64,000 nucleotides of DNA. It comes from Segatella buccae ATCC 33574. GTDB lineage: Bacteria; Bacteroidota; Bacteroidia; Bacteroidales; Bacteroidaceae. Under the pieces are notes generated by a model. It ran no database searches and was not told the origin of the DNA. It was given only the letters and a program-made list of their open reading frames with translations. Below are positions 36,277 to 44,964 of this stretch, in pieces. Position 1 is the stretch's first letter. Every line of letters starts with the position of its first letter. Location of the stretch: assembly GCF_000184945.1 (NCBI RefSeq), contig NZ_GL586311.1, positions 1,050,502-1,114,501 on the forward strand, written 5' to 3'. Position numbers and translations under genes: made by a program.

Positions 36277-36698
36277 ATACGGAAGATGGAATAAAGACCA
36301 AGGCTGCAATCCGTCTGGACACGGGGCGCAGCTACTTCGAGTGGGGAAATGGTATGCAGGTTATCCGCAGGGGAAAAGGCGAAGTAGCCATGACCGAGGG
36401 CGAGCTTGCAAGGTTCTTCGGAGTTACATGGAGAAAAGTCAATGGCAGACTTCGGACGATAACCGAAGAATCCGTCCTGCATCCAGAAGAAAGGGACGCA
36501 GACGAAAGGAAAATAGTCACGGATAAGGAGGTAAGGGGCTACGCACCGCTCTACCCATTACCTACAATTATCGCCCTTTCCTTCTTGCTTGACAGCGTAG
36601 AAGCCCACCTGTTCAGAAAGCATGTGTGCAGTGAGTTGATGCATCCAAGGAGTTCTGTCATTCCTATCATCATATATGACAGGGGTGTCAATAGCTGA
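36273..36698 (+). CDS. Hypothetical protein translated with integrase 2
   Basis: 141 residues overlapping integrase 2 by 4 bp (ATGA), so probably translationally coupled. The middle (TEGELARFFGVTWRKVNGRL) looks like a helix-turn-helix, and the C-terminal half (YPLPTIIALSFLLDSVEAHL) is helical. It may be a recombination-directionality or regulatory factor, but I do not recognise the family. It ends the integrase module. Confidence 0.5.
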   Translation: MNTEDGIKTKAAIRLDTGRSYFEWGNGMQVIRRGKGEVAMTEGELARFFGVTWRKVNGRLRTITEESVLHPEERDADERKIVTDKEVRGYAPLYPLPTIIALSFLLDSVEAHLFRKHVCSELMHPRSSVIPIIIYDRGVNS

Positions 36699-36717
36699 AT
36701 ATGTACCAATCCTTTTT

Positions 36718-36769
36718 CTTTCACTGTTATCTTACTACATTACTACAAAACAAGGTAACACAGTGAAAG
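36718..36769. terminator. Inverted repeat after the integrase module
   Basis: CTTTCACTGT (36718-36727) and ACAGTGAAAG (36760-36769) form a perfect 10-bp stem with a 32-nt loop. It may end the integrase transcript. The rest of 36699-36981 is AT-rich with scattered GTAGT motifs and no gene. Confidence 0.4.
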
Positions 36770-36981
36770 AGAAGGTATTACGTTGTAGTTGGTAGATGAC
36801 TATATGTGCAACTACGGTATGACTACATACTACCAATCCATGAACGGAAAGGATATGTTTTTTAGCCGTGGAATGCGGTCAGAGGGGATTGTGAACTTTC
36901 GGATATGGCTATGTAGATAAGATTGACAAATACAAGAAGGTTTTTCTTAGCTGTCGTGCATATTCCTTGAAGGCAACAATT

Positions 36982-37620
36982 CTATTGCCACAAATAGTCG
37001 TAATTATGGTTACTAAACATCTCATTTTCCCCTCGCTCAAAATATATTGTCTTAATAATGAAACCTTCCCTTGCTTTGGACATCGAATACGGAAAGAGAG
37101 ATTGGTCAACAAATCCTATAGAGTTTACATATCTGCCCAGCGGAGTGTCTATGTATTTGTATTCCTGATGAAGCGACAACTTTTCTCTGCTGATTTGCCT
37201 GATGGTATCAATTATATGGAAACTTCTGTCATCAACCAAAAATGCTGAAACAGGCTTGCCTATTTTCCATTCAAAATCATAGACAAGTAAGGGTTTGGGA
37301 ATGAACTTGTCGTAATAAAAAATTTGTTTTCCCTGCTCGTGGAGGTAGAAAACGGCATTTTTCTTGCCATTTACATAAACTTTCCTGTATTCGACTCCCT
37401 TAATGATGGTGTCTTCCCTGACAGTATATAGATAAATCTGATAGAAAAAAGGACGGAAAGGGTCTGTCACTATTTCTTTCCATGAAGTGCCTTCAGGGTA
37501 ATAGATGTACTCATATTCTTCCCTGTCGTTTCCACACCCGGAGAGACAAAGAAATTCCACGAGTCCCAAAAGCAATTCCAAAATAAGCAACATGACAGAG
37601 AGTCCCTTAGTCCTTATCAT
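36982..37620 (-). CDS. Putative lipoprotein of unknown function (cargo gene 5)
   Basis: 212 residues with an N-terminal hydrophobic segment and a lipobox-like LSGC (C29), so probably a lipid-anchored envelope protein. The mature part is rich in aromatic residues and beta-prone (YEYIYYPEGTSWKEIVTD); no family recognised. It is the last gene of a five-gene cluster, 9 bp after metK. Strong AT bias like its neighbours. A role in holding or sensing the cluster product at the envelope is only a guess. Confidence 0.55.
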   Translation of the reverse strand: MIRTKGLSVMLLILELLLGLVEFLCLSGCGNDREEYEYIYYPEGTSWKEIVTDPFRPFFYQIYLYTVREDTIIKGVEYRKVYVNGKKNAVFYLHEQGKQIFYYDKFIPKPLLVYDFEWKIGKPVSAFLVDDRSFHIIDTIRQISREKLSLHQEYKYIDTPLGRYVNSIGFVDQSLFPYSMSKAREGFIIKTIYFERGENEMFSNHNYDYLWQ

Positions 37621-37629
37621 CGTCCCTAA

Positions 37630-38889
37630 TTATTTTATGCGGAAACTATCTTTTATCGTATCCACCATGTCTAATTTCTCCCATGTAAACAATTCCACCT
37701 GAATGTTTTTTGTTCCATGATACCTGCTTGTAAATGTTTTGTTCACAACTTCATTTTTCCGTCCCATGTGACCATAGGCTGCCGTTTCCGTGTACATCGG
37801 CTGGTTTAGTTTAAGCTGCCTTTCAATGGCTTTAGGGCGCAGGTCGAACATTTCAAAAATCTTCTGTGCAATTTCTCCGTCCGACATTCCGACATTATTG
37901 TGTCCATATGTATCAACCGATACGCTGACAGGAGCAGCCACACCGATGGCATAAGCCAGCTGCACAAGAATTTCGTCCGCAACCCCTGCTGCTACCATAT
38001 TTTTGGCAATATATCGTGCCATATAAGCAGCACTGCGATCTACCTTGCTTGGATCCTTTCCAGAGAAAGCACCTCCGCCATGTGCTCCTCGTCCCCCATA
38101 TGTATCCACAATTATTTTTCGCCCAGTAAGCCCCGTATCCCCATGCGGACCTCCTATAACAAATTTTCCTGTTGGATTTACAAGATACTTTATGTTACTG
38201 TTGAACAGCTTTTGTATTTTGGAATCACATTGGGAAATGACACGAGGCATAAGAATGTTAATCACATCGTTCTTAATCTTGTCCAGCATCTTCTTGTCGT
38301 CCACGTCAAAATCGTCATGCTGAGTACTTACCACTATTGTGTCAATGCGCAGAGGTTTTTTGTTCTCGGTGTATTCTATTGTTACCTGACTTTTTGCATC
38401 GGGGCGTAAATAAGTCATTTCCTTGCCCTCCTTGCGTATGTCGGAGAGTGTTCTCATAATGAGATGTGCCAAATCAAGAGAAACTGGCATATAATTTTCG
38501 GTTTCATTGGTAGCATAGCCGAACATCATACCTTGGTCTCCTGCACCCTGTTCGTCCGTATCTTTATTGGAAACGCCTCTGTTTATATCATCGCTCTGCT
38601 CGTGAATAGCCGTGAGGATACCGCATGAATCACCGTCAAACTGATATTCAGCTTTTGTGTAACCAGCCTTGTTTATTGTTTCGCGGGCAACATTCTGAAG
38701 GTCGATGTATGTACTGGAACGCACTTCACCCATAATGACCACCTGCCCCGTCGTTACGAATGTTTCTATTGCACAGTGAGCATTTCTGTCATAAGCAAGG
38801 AAATAGTCAAGCAACGCATCTGAAATCTGGTCTGAAATCTTATCGGGATGTCCTTCTGAAACGGACTCCGATGTAAATAAATGTCTCAT
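37630..38889 (-). CDS. metK: S-adenosylmethionine synthetase (cargo gene 4)
   Basis: 419-residue methionine adenosyltransferase making AdoMet from methionine and ATP. Family motifs are intact: [20 protein letters not shown] at the N-terminus, [54 protein letters not shown]. Length and motifs suggest an active enzyme. MetK is normally a single housekeeping gene; a copy inside a mobile element beside a radical SAM gene is unusual and suggests local AdoMet supply or escape from an inhibited host copy. It lies 4 bp from the oxidoreductase gene. Confidence 0.95.
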   Translation of the reverse strand: MRHLFTSESVSEGHPDKISDQISDALLDYFLAYDRNAHCAIETFVTTGQVVIMGEVRSSTYIDLQNVARETINKAGYTKAEYQFDGDSCGILTAIHEQSDDINRGVSNKDTDEQGAGDQGMMFGYATNETENYMPVSLDLAHLIMRTLSDIRKEGKEMTYLRPDAKSQVTIEYTENKKPLRIDTIVVSTQHDDFDVDDKKMLDKIKNDVINILMPRVISQCDSKIQKLFNSNIKYLVNPTGKFVIGGPHGDTGLTGRKIIVDTYGGRGAHGGGAFSGKDPSKVDRSAAYMARYIAKNMVAAGVADEILVQLAYAIGVAAPVSVSVDTYGHNNVGMSDGEIAQKIFEMFDLRPKAIERQLKLNQPMYTETAAYGHMGRKNEVVNKTFTSRYHGTKNIQVELFTWEKLDMVDTIKDSFRIK

Positions 38890-38893
38890 CTTT

Positions 38894-39955
38894 TTATCTT
38901 ATATTGTTTAATTCTTCTAATATAGCGTATGTGGAACGCAGCGTCATGAAATCCGTATATTCTTCTGCTGTACCATTTTTCATTTCCGTCATTTCCACGA
39001 ACATCTTTATCTCGTTAAAATATCCCTGTGTGTAAATCTGGTTGTTTGCCAAAATGGGATTGAAGTTGTTTCTTGATAAAAGACACTCGTTGGATAATTT
39101 GGTGGGGAGCACTTTTTCGATTGGTACTCCACCTATGGTACATACTGATGGCACAAATGACAGTCGCTCCATCTGGTCTATTTCATACGTTCCGTCCTGC
39201 GTGTTCACTCTGACATTTTCACTAGCATCTTTCCAAGAATAAAGTGTGGATAATTCCAAAGTACCAATAATATTGTCATGTTCCAGCATCAGCAGGTAGG
39301 TCACACCACCTTTTTTTGTACTTTTGACTTTATGCATCGCCAGTATCTTAGCCCCTCCAAAAAGAAAAACGACCAAGTCGATAGGGTGTATAAACAAATC
39401 GTATATCTCATTGCCTTCGGGGTACAATCCCGTTTGGTAACGTAGGCTGTAACTATTTAATTCCCTGCCTTTTATTTCCTTTCTCAATCTGGAAACAAGC
39501 GGAGAATGTCTTTTTTGCATTCCGACAACTGTGGTATTAAATCCAAATAACCTTTGCTTGTCAATAAGGCTGTTTAGTTCCTTTAAACACATACAGGGAG
39601 GTTTTTCTATAAAAAGAGATTTCCCCGATTTTATAACTTCTGATGCAATTTCAAAATGTGACGCAGGTGTGGCTGACACAAACACTCCTGCGACTGTCTC
39701 GTCATTGAGAATATCCTTTATAGATGTTGTCCCTATTATGCCCTTGAATTTTTTCCCTATCAGTTCTGCCTTTTTCGTGGAAGAACAGCACACATACTTC
39801 ACGTTGACTTGTAGAAATTGGATGACGGGGAAAAGGTTGTGGATGGTGTGGTTTCCAAAACCAATTATAGCATAGTTCTTCTCATAACAGTCGGAGAGAT
39901 ATTTATTATCCCTTCTGCGCTTGTAAAGTCTGATGATTTTCTGAATGTCTGTCAT
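38894..39955 (-). CDS. Gfo/Idh/MocA-family oxidoreductase (cargo gene 3)
   Basis: 353-residue NAD(P)-dependent oxidoreductase. The N-terminal Rossmann fold contains [17 protein letters not shown] in place of the classic GxGxxG, then [20 protein letters not shown] and the family hallmark [10 protein letters not shown] (EKP). The C-terminal domain (about 150-353) is the usual beta-sheet dimerisation domain. Such enzymes oxidise or reduce sugars, inositols and related alcohols. It lies 5 bp from the radical SAM gene and 4 bp from metK, so one transcript is likely. The substrate is unknown. Confidence 0.85.
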   Translation of the reverse strand: MTDIQKIIRLYKRRRDNKYLSDCYEKNYAIIGFGNHTIHNLFPVIQFLQVNVKYVCCSSTKKAELIGKKFKGIIGTTSIKDILNDETVAGVFVSATPASHFEIASEVIKSGKSLFIEKPPCMCLKELNSLIDKQRLFGFNTTVVGMQKRHSPLVSRLRKEIKGRELNSYSLRYQTGLYPEGNEIYDLFIHPIDLVVFLFGGAKILAMHKVKSTKKGGVTYLLMLEHDNIIGTLELSTLYSWKDASENVRVNTQDGTYEIDQMERLSFVPSVCTIGGVPIEKVLPTKLSNECLLSRNNFNPILANNQIYTQGYFNEIKMFVEMTEMKNGTAEEYTDFMTLRSTYAILEELNNIR

Positions 39956-39960
39956 TTAGG

Positions 39961-41022
39961 CTATATTAATCCTTTGAAATATTTGCGGTACGTGCATTTT
40001 TCATCAGCAGTCCACTGATATTTCCCGTAAAACGCTTCGATAAGTTTTTTAGGGAAAAACCTCTCGGCTGTACGGAGAAGTATTATGTCAAATTTACGAT
40101 GGTAGTTAATCCAGCATTTGTTGCAGTCATGGGAATACTCACATTGAATCTTAGCAGTCCTTTGTGAATTGAAGATTTCGTCAAGAGTATTGTTGTGAAC
40201 ATTGCCGAGAATCACATCCAGATTTTGGCACAGGGGAACATTCCCATTGGAATGGATTACCAGTTCATTGTATATACTGTGGCATCTTAGGCGCAGATTT
40301 CCTTTTTTCCATTCATCGTACAGAGCCACAAAGTCAAAATTTTCCTGTGTTTTATGGATAGATTGCGGAATCTTTTTTATGTAGTCATTTCCGACCTCCA
40401 TTAGGTCCTCGGTGGTATCAAAGAAATCCATCGTATTGTAAATGCCTATTCTGACATCAATGTTATAGTGTTTGGCAAGCTGAATAACATAGTCCATGTC
40501 CTCAAACGTGTTCCATGGAGTAAGGCAGAACATGAACGATATGGGAACAAAGTCCTTACAGCTTTCCACCACCTGAATGACCTTGTCATATCCGTCACGC
40601 CCTCTTAGAGTTTTATATGTTTCCTTGTTCCCATCTAAGGAAATATACAGATGTTTGGGCTTGTATTTCTTTACAGCTTCGATAACTTTAGAGGGTGCAA
40701 GGCAATTTGATAGCAGGGTGTAGTTTGTATGGTTGTTGTGAAACCAGTTCAGTATTGCATCAGCTTCAGGATGTAAAATAAATTCCCCCCCCTCCAGACC
40801 GACGGTTGTCCGTTTTGTTACGCACTTGCTCGACATTATCCGAATGATGTCCGATAATGACAAATGCTCTATTGGCTTTTTCCAAATAGAGCAATGTTTA
40901 CACCGTGACTGACAAAGTGATGTGGAATAAATCATCAAGGATGATAAAGTCTTATCTGTAGGTACTGTTATGTTTTTTACAAATGCACCTCCAGTTACGA
41001 GATAGTCTAAAACGTTATACAT
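39961..41022 (-). CDS. Radical SAM protein with SPASM-like C-terminus (cargo gene 2)
   Basis: 353-residue radical SAM enzyme. The cluster motif is C37, C41, C44 (LCQSRCKHC), with the GGE-like motif VGLEGGEFIL. The C-terminal part has five further cysteines (CHS, PLCQN, QCEY, DCNKCW) in a SPASM-like arrangement for auxiliary clusters, typical of peptide-modifying or dehydrogenase-type radical SAM enzymes. The gene follows a 36-bp palindrome behind the secreted-protein gene. Its partner may be the secreted protein or a small molecule handled with the adjacent oxidoreductase. Confidence 0.85.
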   Translation of the reverse strand: MYNVLDYLVTGGAFVKNITVPTDKTLSSLMIYSTSLCQSRCKHCSIWKKPIEHLSLSDIIRIMSSKCVTKRTTVGLEGGEFILHPEADAILNWFHNNHTNYTLLSNCLAPSKVIEAVKKYKPKHLYISLDGNKETYKTLRGRDGYDKVIQVVESCKDFVPISFMFCLTPWNTFEDMDYVIQLAKHYNIDVRIGIYNTMDFFDTTEDLMEVGNDYIKKIPQSIHKTQENFDFVALYDEWKKGNLRLRCHSIYNELVIHSNGNVPLCQNLDVILGNVHNNTLDEIFNSQRTAKIQCEYSHDCNKCWINYHRKFDIILLRTAERFFPKKLIEAFYGKYQWTADEKCTYRKYFKGLI

Positions 41023-41039
41023 TGATTATGTTTATAGTA

Positions 41040-41075
41040 TTCTCCGCATACCAAGTTAACTTGGTATGCGGAGAA
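41040..41075. promoter_or_regulatory. Perfect 36-bp palindrome between cargo genes 1 and 2
   Basis: An 18-bp arm starting TTCTCCGCATACCAAGTT is followed immediately by its exact complement (AACTTGGTATGCGGAGAA) with no loop. It sits 6 bp after the stop codon of the secreted-protein gene on the minus strand. It could be a terminator, an attenuator lowering expression of the downstream enzymes, or a protein-binding operator. Confidence 0.7.
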
Positions 41076-41081
41076 AAAGAA

Positions 41082-43481
41082 TTATTCAACGATTATCTTT
41101 TGCTGTTTTGTCTTGTTATTTTCACTATAACTTATAACGTATGTACCGCTATGAGGCAATGTCGCCTTGTATGAATAAGAACCCTTGTACTTATTCTGTT
41201 TATAAGAGGTAACAACATGCCCATAAACATCTGTTATAGTCATCGAGAATTGACAATCATTCTCAAGGGTGTAGCTTATGCTAAGAGTGTTCCCTGAGAC
41301 TTCTACACCAAAGCTGCTGCCATTTTTTGTAGGATTGGCTGAATCCTCTTGAACCACAGGAGTTAAATCCATACCGCTGAGCAATCCTTTCACATATAGC
41401 ATCGTGTTTGCATAAGGAGAAACCAGCTCGCTTTCCGTAATGACCACAGGAGCGGTCAGCACAGGCTTAGCCCCAAATTTTGTCTCTTTTTTGATTGTTG
41501 GAATTTGTGGTACCAAATCTTCCAACAGTTTAGTCATAAAGATGTTGCCTTCTCCCAGTTCCTTATATACCAAGAATTGACTGGACGGAACAGATGCGCA
41601 ATAAGATTTAAGCTGACGATAACTGTCATATTCTCCTAATTGTTCAAAACTGCTATAAGGAGATTGGTTTATATCCTTATCCCAAAGTGCAACTAAACTC
41701 TTGAACTTGCTTTCTGTTCCAGCAGGCAGCAAGGCAATTCTGCTTTCAATGAGACCTTGCTCCAAATCGGTAAACGAAACCTGTGCTACTTTTGCATCGG
41801 CACTTAACTGTGGTTTTGTTCCCAACGAAGTGTCTTTACGGTAATATTCTACGATTTCCCCATAGGAATTACCTCTCACTCCGTTTCTAGGATGGAAAGT
41901 TCGTGCCAAAGCACCAGGCTTACTTTCCCAGTCATATCCATGCAAATTGCCATCAGCCCCATCCCGAACAGAAGCATGTGTATATTCTCTTTTTCCATTC
42001 CGCACGATAGCCCATAAAGCAACTGTCCCGTTTTCAGCATTTGCACCAACCCTTGTAAGTCCTCTTGACGCATAGAATTTGTCAAAAGCCCTCAACGGGT
42101 CAGGGTCGTAGAAGTTAGAATGCGTCGAAGGAGGCCATTCCCAATAGGATGTTATTCCTCCAGACCAGCTTATACAGTTATAGGTTCGAGACTCGGGAGC
42201 GGACATAATCGCATCGTCTTCCTTCAAGTAAGGAAAAGAGCCAGCATATGTAACGTTATTTACGCTGCTTTTTTTACATTTTATGTAAACATTGCAAAGA
42301 ACTTCTGGCTGATAAGAGCTGTACTGCGACAACAAAACGGCATTGCCTGCTACTGAGTACTTTTTGTTAATTCGCGCCCATCTTCCCCAATCAAAGTCTC
42401 CATTCCCTTGATAATCATCATTGTAAGCGATAATTCCAGATGGATTTCCGTAAGATTCTATCCAAACCATCGGATCACCTCCCTTGGAGCATACAAAAGT
42501 GTTATATACTTGATCTGTTCCTTGATTACATACTATTCCCAAACTAAACAAAGGGACATTGCTGTAATAATTTTCTCCGTTGATATTGACATTAGCAAGT
42601 CCGCTTGTGGCATTGAGCCATGAACGTACTCTGACGTAGTAAAGTCCCGTCTCAGGAATGTTGACATTCAAGGAAGCAAGGCATTGATTGTTGGAATGTG
42701 CATTCCATGTGTATCGCTCAGGATTGTTTGCACTGAACAACTCAAGAACATGGTCATAGTTGTCAATTCCGTTTGTCGCTATAAATATTTGCTGTCCTCT
42801 CTGGAAAGAAACTGTCTTGAAAAAAGAGTACTTTATTTTGCAATTTCTAATGTATTCAAAATCATACAAAGGAGAGTCGTAGGAAACACTTCTTGCTTTT
42901 GCAAACAAAGGTATAGCCAATGTGTCTCTGCCACAGAAATTCAAAGACGGTTCTGCATTACTGAGTGCATTCTCATGAGATAAGGTCTTAAGTTCTACCT
43001 TATAGTCATTGTAATTTTGAGACGAAATGGTAGAATTTCCCAAATCCTTAGAAAGTCTGACAAATTCAACCTCTGGAACGTCAGGAGCAGTCCCAACAAT
43101 AGAGATGGTGTTCTTGCCTTTTCTCAGGAACACCTTTGAAGACTTCTTCAAGCCTATCGCCTGCCAGTCGTTTGACACAGGGGCTAAGACATCATCTTGC
43201 AACTCGTTGTTTACCATTACTTTGTAAACAGATAGTGTGCCATCTGCTTTCTTCGTCCCTAACACCCAGAAGTTGGCATAATGAAGCCCCGAAACTGGAG
43301 CTTCGACTTCAAAGGTGGTGAAAGTCTGAGCCTCTGTAATTGATTTTGTACACTTGAGAATCTTCACATCGCCACCTAAGCTTGGATTCTTCTCGTAATA
43401 ACTAATGCTCTCCACACTTTGTGAGAAAGCAGCAACTGTTGTTGCAAATAAAATTAACAATGTAGTAATACCTTTTTTCAT
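41082..43481 (-). CDS. Secreted protein with Cys/His catalytic-type domain and sorting-type C-terminal domain (cargo gene 1)
   Basis: 799-residue exported protein. A signal peptide (about 1-21) is followed by beta-rich regions (about 25-400), then a domain around 430-550 with NCISWSGG (C436), WEWPP, a T501-H502 in YTHASV and a Trp/Gly-rich GYDWESKPGALARTFHP. This pattern resembles DUF7689/papain-like Cys-His hydrolases. The C-terminal 715-799 ends in an Ig-like strand pattern (SGTYVISYSENNKTKQQKI), typical of type IX secretion sorting domains. If so, it is delivered to the cell surface or medium. It is first in the cargo cluster, so it may be made in greatest amount. Lower GC than the element backbone. 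Confidence 0.7.
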   Translation of the reverse strand: MKKGITTLLILFATTVAAFSQSVESISYYEKNPSLGGDVKILKCTKSITEAQTFTTFEVEAPVSGLHYANFWVLGTKKADGTLSVYKVMVNNELQDDVLAPVSNDWQAIGLKKSSKVFLRKGKNTISIVGTAPDVPEVEFVRLSKDLGNSTISSQNYNDYKVELKTLSHENALSNAEPSLNFCGRDTLAIPLFAKARSVSYDSPLYDFEYIRNCKIKYSFFKTVSFQRGQQIFIATNGIDNYDHVLELFSANNPERYTWNAHSNNQCLASLNVNIPETGLYYVRVRSWLNATSGLANVNINGENYYSNVPLFSLGIVCNQGTDQVYNTFVCSKGGDPMVWIESYGNPSGIIAYNDDYQGNGDFDWGRWARINKKYSVAGNAVLLSQYSSYQPEVLCNVYIKCKKSSVNNVTYAGSFPYLKEDDAIMSAPESRTYNCISWSGGITSYWEWPPSTHSNFYDPDPLRAFDKFYASRGLTRVGANAENGTVALWAIVRNGKREYTHASVRDGADGNLHGYDWESKPGALARTFHPRNGVRGNSYGEIVEYYRKDTSLGTKPQLSADAKVAQVSFTDLEQGLIESRIALLPAGTESKFKSLVALWDKDINQSPYSSFEQLGEYDSYRQLKSYCASVPSSQFLVYKELGEGNIFMTKLLEDLVPQIPTIKKETKFGAKPVLTAPVVITESELVSPYANTMLYVKGLLSGMDLTPVVQEDSANPTKNGSSFGVEVSGNTLSISYTLENDCQFSMTITDVYGHVVTSYKQNKYKGSYSYKATLPHSGTYVISYSENNKTKQQKIIVE

Positions 43482-43674
43482 AAGTTCTTTATTAAAAGGG
43501 TTTATACTAAATTAGACGGTGTAAATTTAGGGAATTTGTGTGACATTTCCAAGTTTTTAGTATGATTTCTGAGAAAAATACTGCGTTTTAGGTACATATA
43601 AACAGAATTACGAAGAAAGAAGTTTGTTAATGCGTTTGATGGCACTGTGTTTCATTCCTATAAAAAAAGAAAAG

Positions 43675-43699
43675 GTCAAGGAGAAATACCTCCTGACCC
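43675..43699 (-). terminator. Terminator after the excisionase-like genes
   Basis: On the minus strand GGTCAGGAG pairs with CTCCTTGACC and is followed by a T-rich run. It would end the transcript of 44371-43766. The remaining spacer 43482-43765 includes the weak upstream region of cargo gene 1, with a possible TAAATTTA box near 43523, and no gene. Confidence 0.6.
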
Positions 43700-43765
43700 A
43701 AACATTATGTTACAAAATATTTCTATAATTAAGGCTGTATCTTTCCCTTAAATATTTCATAACAT

Positions 43766-44056
43766 CTACGCAATGGAATTTTCTTCTAATAACTTCTCCA
43801 AATCCGAAGCCTTGTATAGTATTTTCCCTGCGAATTGCGTGTAGGGGATAACTTTCCTGTCCCGATAGTCCTGCAAGGTACGAGGGCTGATATACAGCCG
43901 TTCGCATACTTCCTTGCCTGTCAGGAAATGCTCACCGCCAAACAGCGGTTTGTGTGTCTGTGCCACTTCCTTTATCCGTCTGTTCATTCCTTCAAGTGCG
44001 GACAGCACCACCTGCATATCATCCGCTTCCATATTCAAGTCCTTTACTGATTCCAT
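43766..44056 (-). CDS. Excisionase-like helix-turn-helix protein
   Basis: 96 residues. The C-terminal half has a MerR/Xis-type winged helix-turn-helix: FLTGKEVCERLYISPRTLQD followed by YRDRKVIPYTQFAGKILYK and DLEKLL. The N-terminal half is an amphipathic helix. Proteins of this type assist excision or regulate element genes in Bacteroides elements. It is 12 bp downstream of a paralogue of the same design. Confidence 0.8.
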   Translation of the reverse strand: MESVKDLNMEADDMQVVLSALEGMNRRIKEVAQTHKPLFGGEHFLTGKEVCERLYISPRTLQDYRDRKVIPYTQFAGKILYKASDLEKLLEENSIA

Positions 44057-44068
44057 AATACCCTTGTC

Positions 44069-44371
44069 TTATTTGTTATTCTTTAATCTGTCTGTTTTTG
44101 TCTTCTCCGATTTAGTCTGCAACAGCCGCTCCACGTCCTCACGCCTGTAATAGCACTTATGCCCTATTTGCGTAAACGGCAGCACACCTGTATCCCGATA
44201 GTGCTGCAATGTACGCTTGCTGATATTAAGCAACCTGCATACATCGCCGTTGTGCAGCCAATCGGTGTGTCTGCTCTGTTCTCCGAATGCCTTGTGGCAG
44301 GTCTCGGCAAGACTGAGTATCTCGTTTCTCAACCTTGCCCAATTTGAATCCGTAATGATAAAATATCCCAT
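44069..44371 (-). CDS. Second excisionase-like helix-turn-helix protein
   Basis: 100 residues with WLHNGDVCRLLNISKRTLQH, YRDTGVLPFTQIGHKCYYR and EDVERLL, a MerR/Xis-type DNA-binding domain similar to the adjacent gene. The start MGYFIITD at 44371 is chosen because a TACCTTTG box (44461-44468) lies upstream and the longer frame begins near a low-complexity stretch. The pair probably controls excision and mobilization. Confidence 0.8.
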   Translation of the reverse strand: MGYFIITDSNWARLRNEILSLAETCHKAFGEQSRHTDWLHNGDVCRLLNISKRTLQHYRDTGVLPFTQIGHKCYYRREDVERLLQTKSEKTKTDRLKNNK

Positions 44372-44460
44372 AGTTTTATTGTTATTTTGTTTGTAATTCT
44401 GTCTTATTGGTATTGACAACACCTTTGTCTGTTCTACGTTTCACTGCACGTTTATGCCTG

Positions 44461-44468
44461 CAAAGGTA
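44461..44468 (-). promoter_or_regulatory. -7 promoter box for the excisionase-like pair
   Basis: TACCTTTG on the minus strand, about 90 nt upstream of the 44371 start. A second box, TATCTTTG at 44605-44612 on the same strand, is an alternative start. Otherwise 44470-44886 holds no gene. Confidence 0.5.
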
Positions 44469-44964
44469 TGATGAGTTTGTCACACTTCAAAGCAGCAGGG
44501 AACAGCAGGGAAATATCGGGAACTTCAAGGAAAAACTAACGCATTTTATCGGCAGCCGTTTGCGCATTCTTTCCCTGTTTTCTTCTTTCGCCGTCTGTTT
44601 GGCGCAAAGATAGGGCGGTGCATGTCCTATTCTATCATACTTCTTTTAAGTGGCACCTTGTAGCACTCTTGGTGTGGACAAAAGCTACCCTATTTCTGTG
44701 CTGATTCTTATTGTTTGCAATATCGGTGCAGAATACCGCAAACGTGTGCAAAAGGGTACACTTCTACCTCTATCTTTCCTTGCTATTTTATCCCCTGTTT
44801 TGATTTAATTCGGGCTTAAATCAGTTATTTCTTTTCCTGTCTCTTCAAAAATCCGTGCGAACTTTATTGCGAATGAACGCAACATTATGCAAGCACTCTC
44901 CGAATGCTTGGAACTTTCCAGTTCTCTTCATAACTTCACTCTCGGAAACCAAACCAAGCATATA

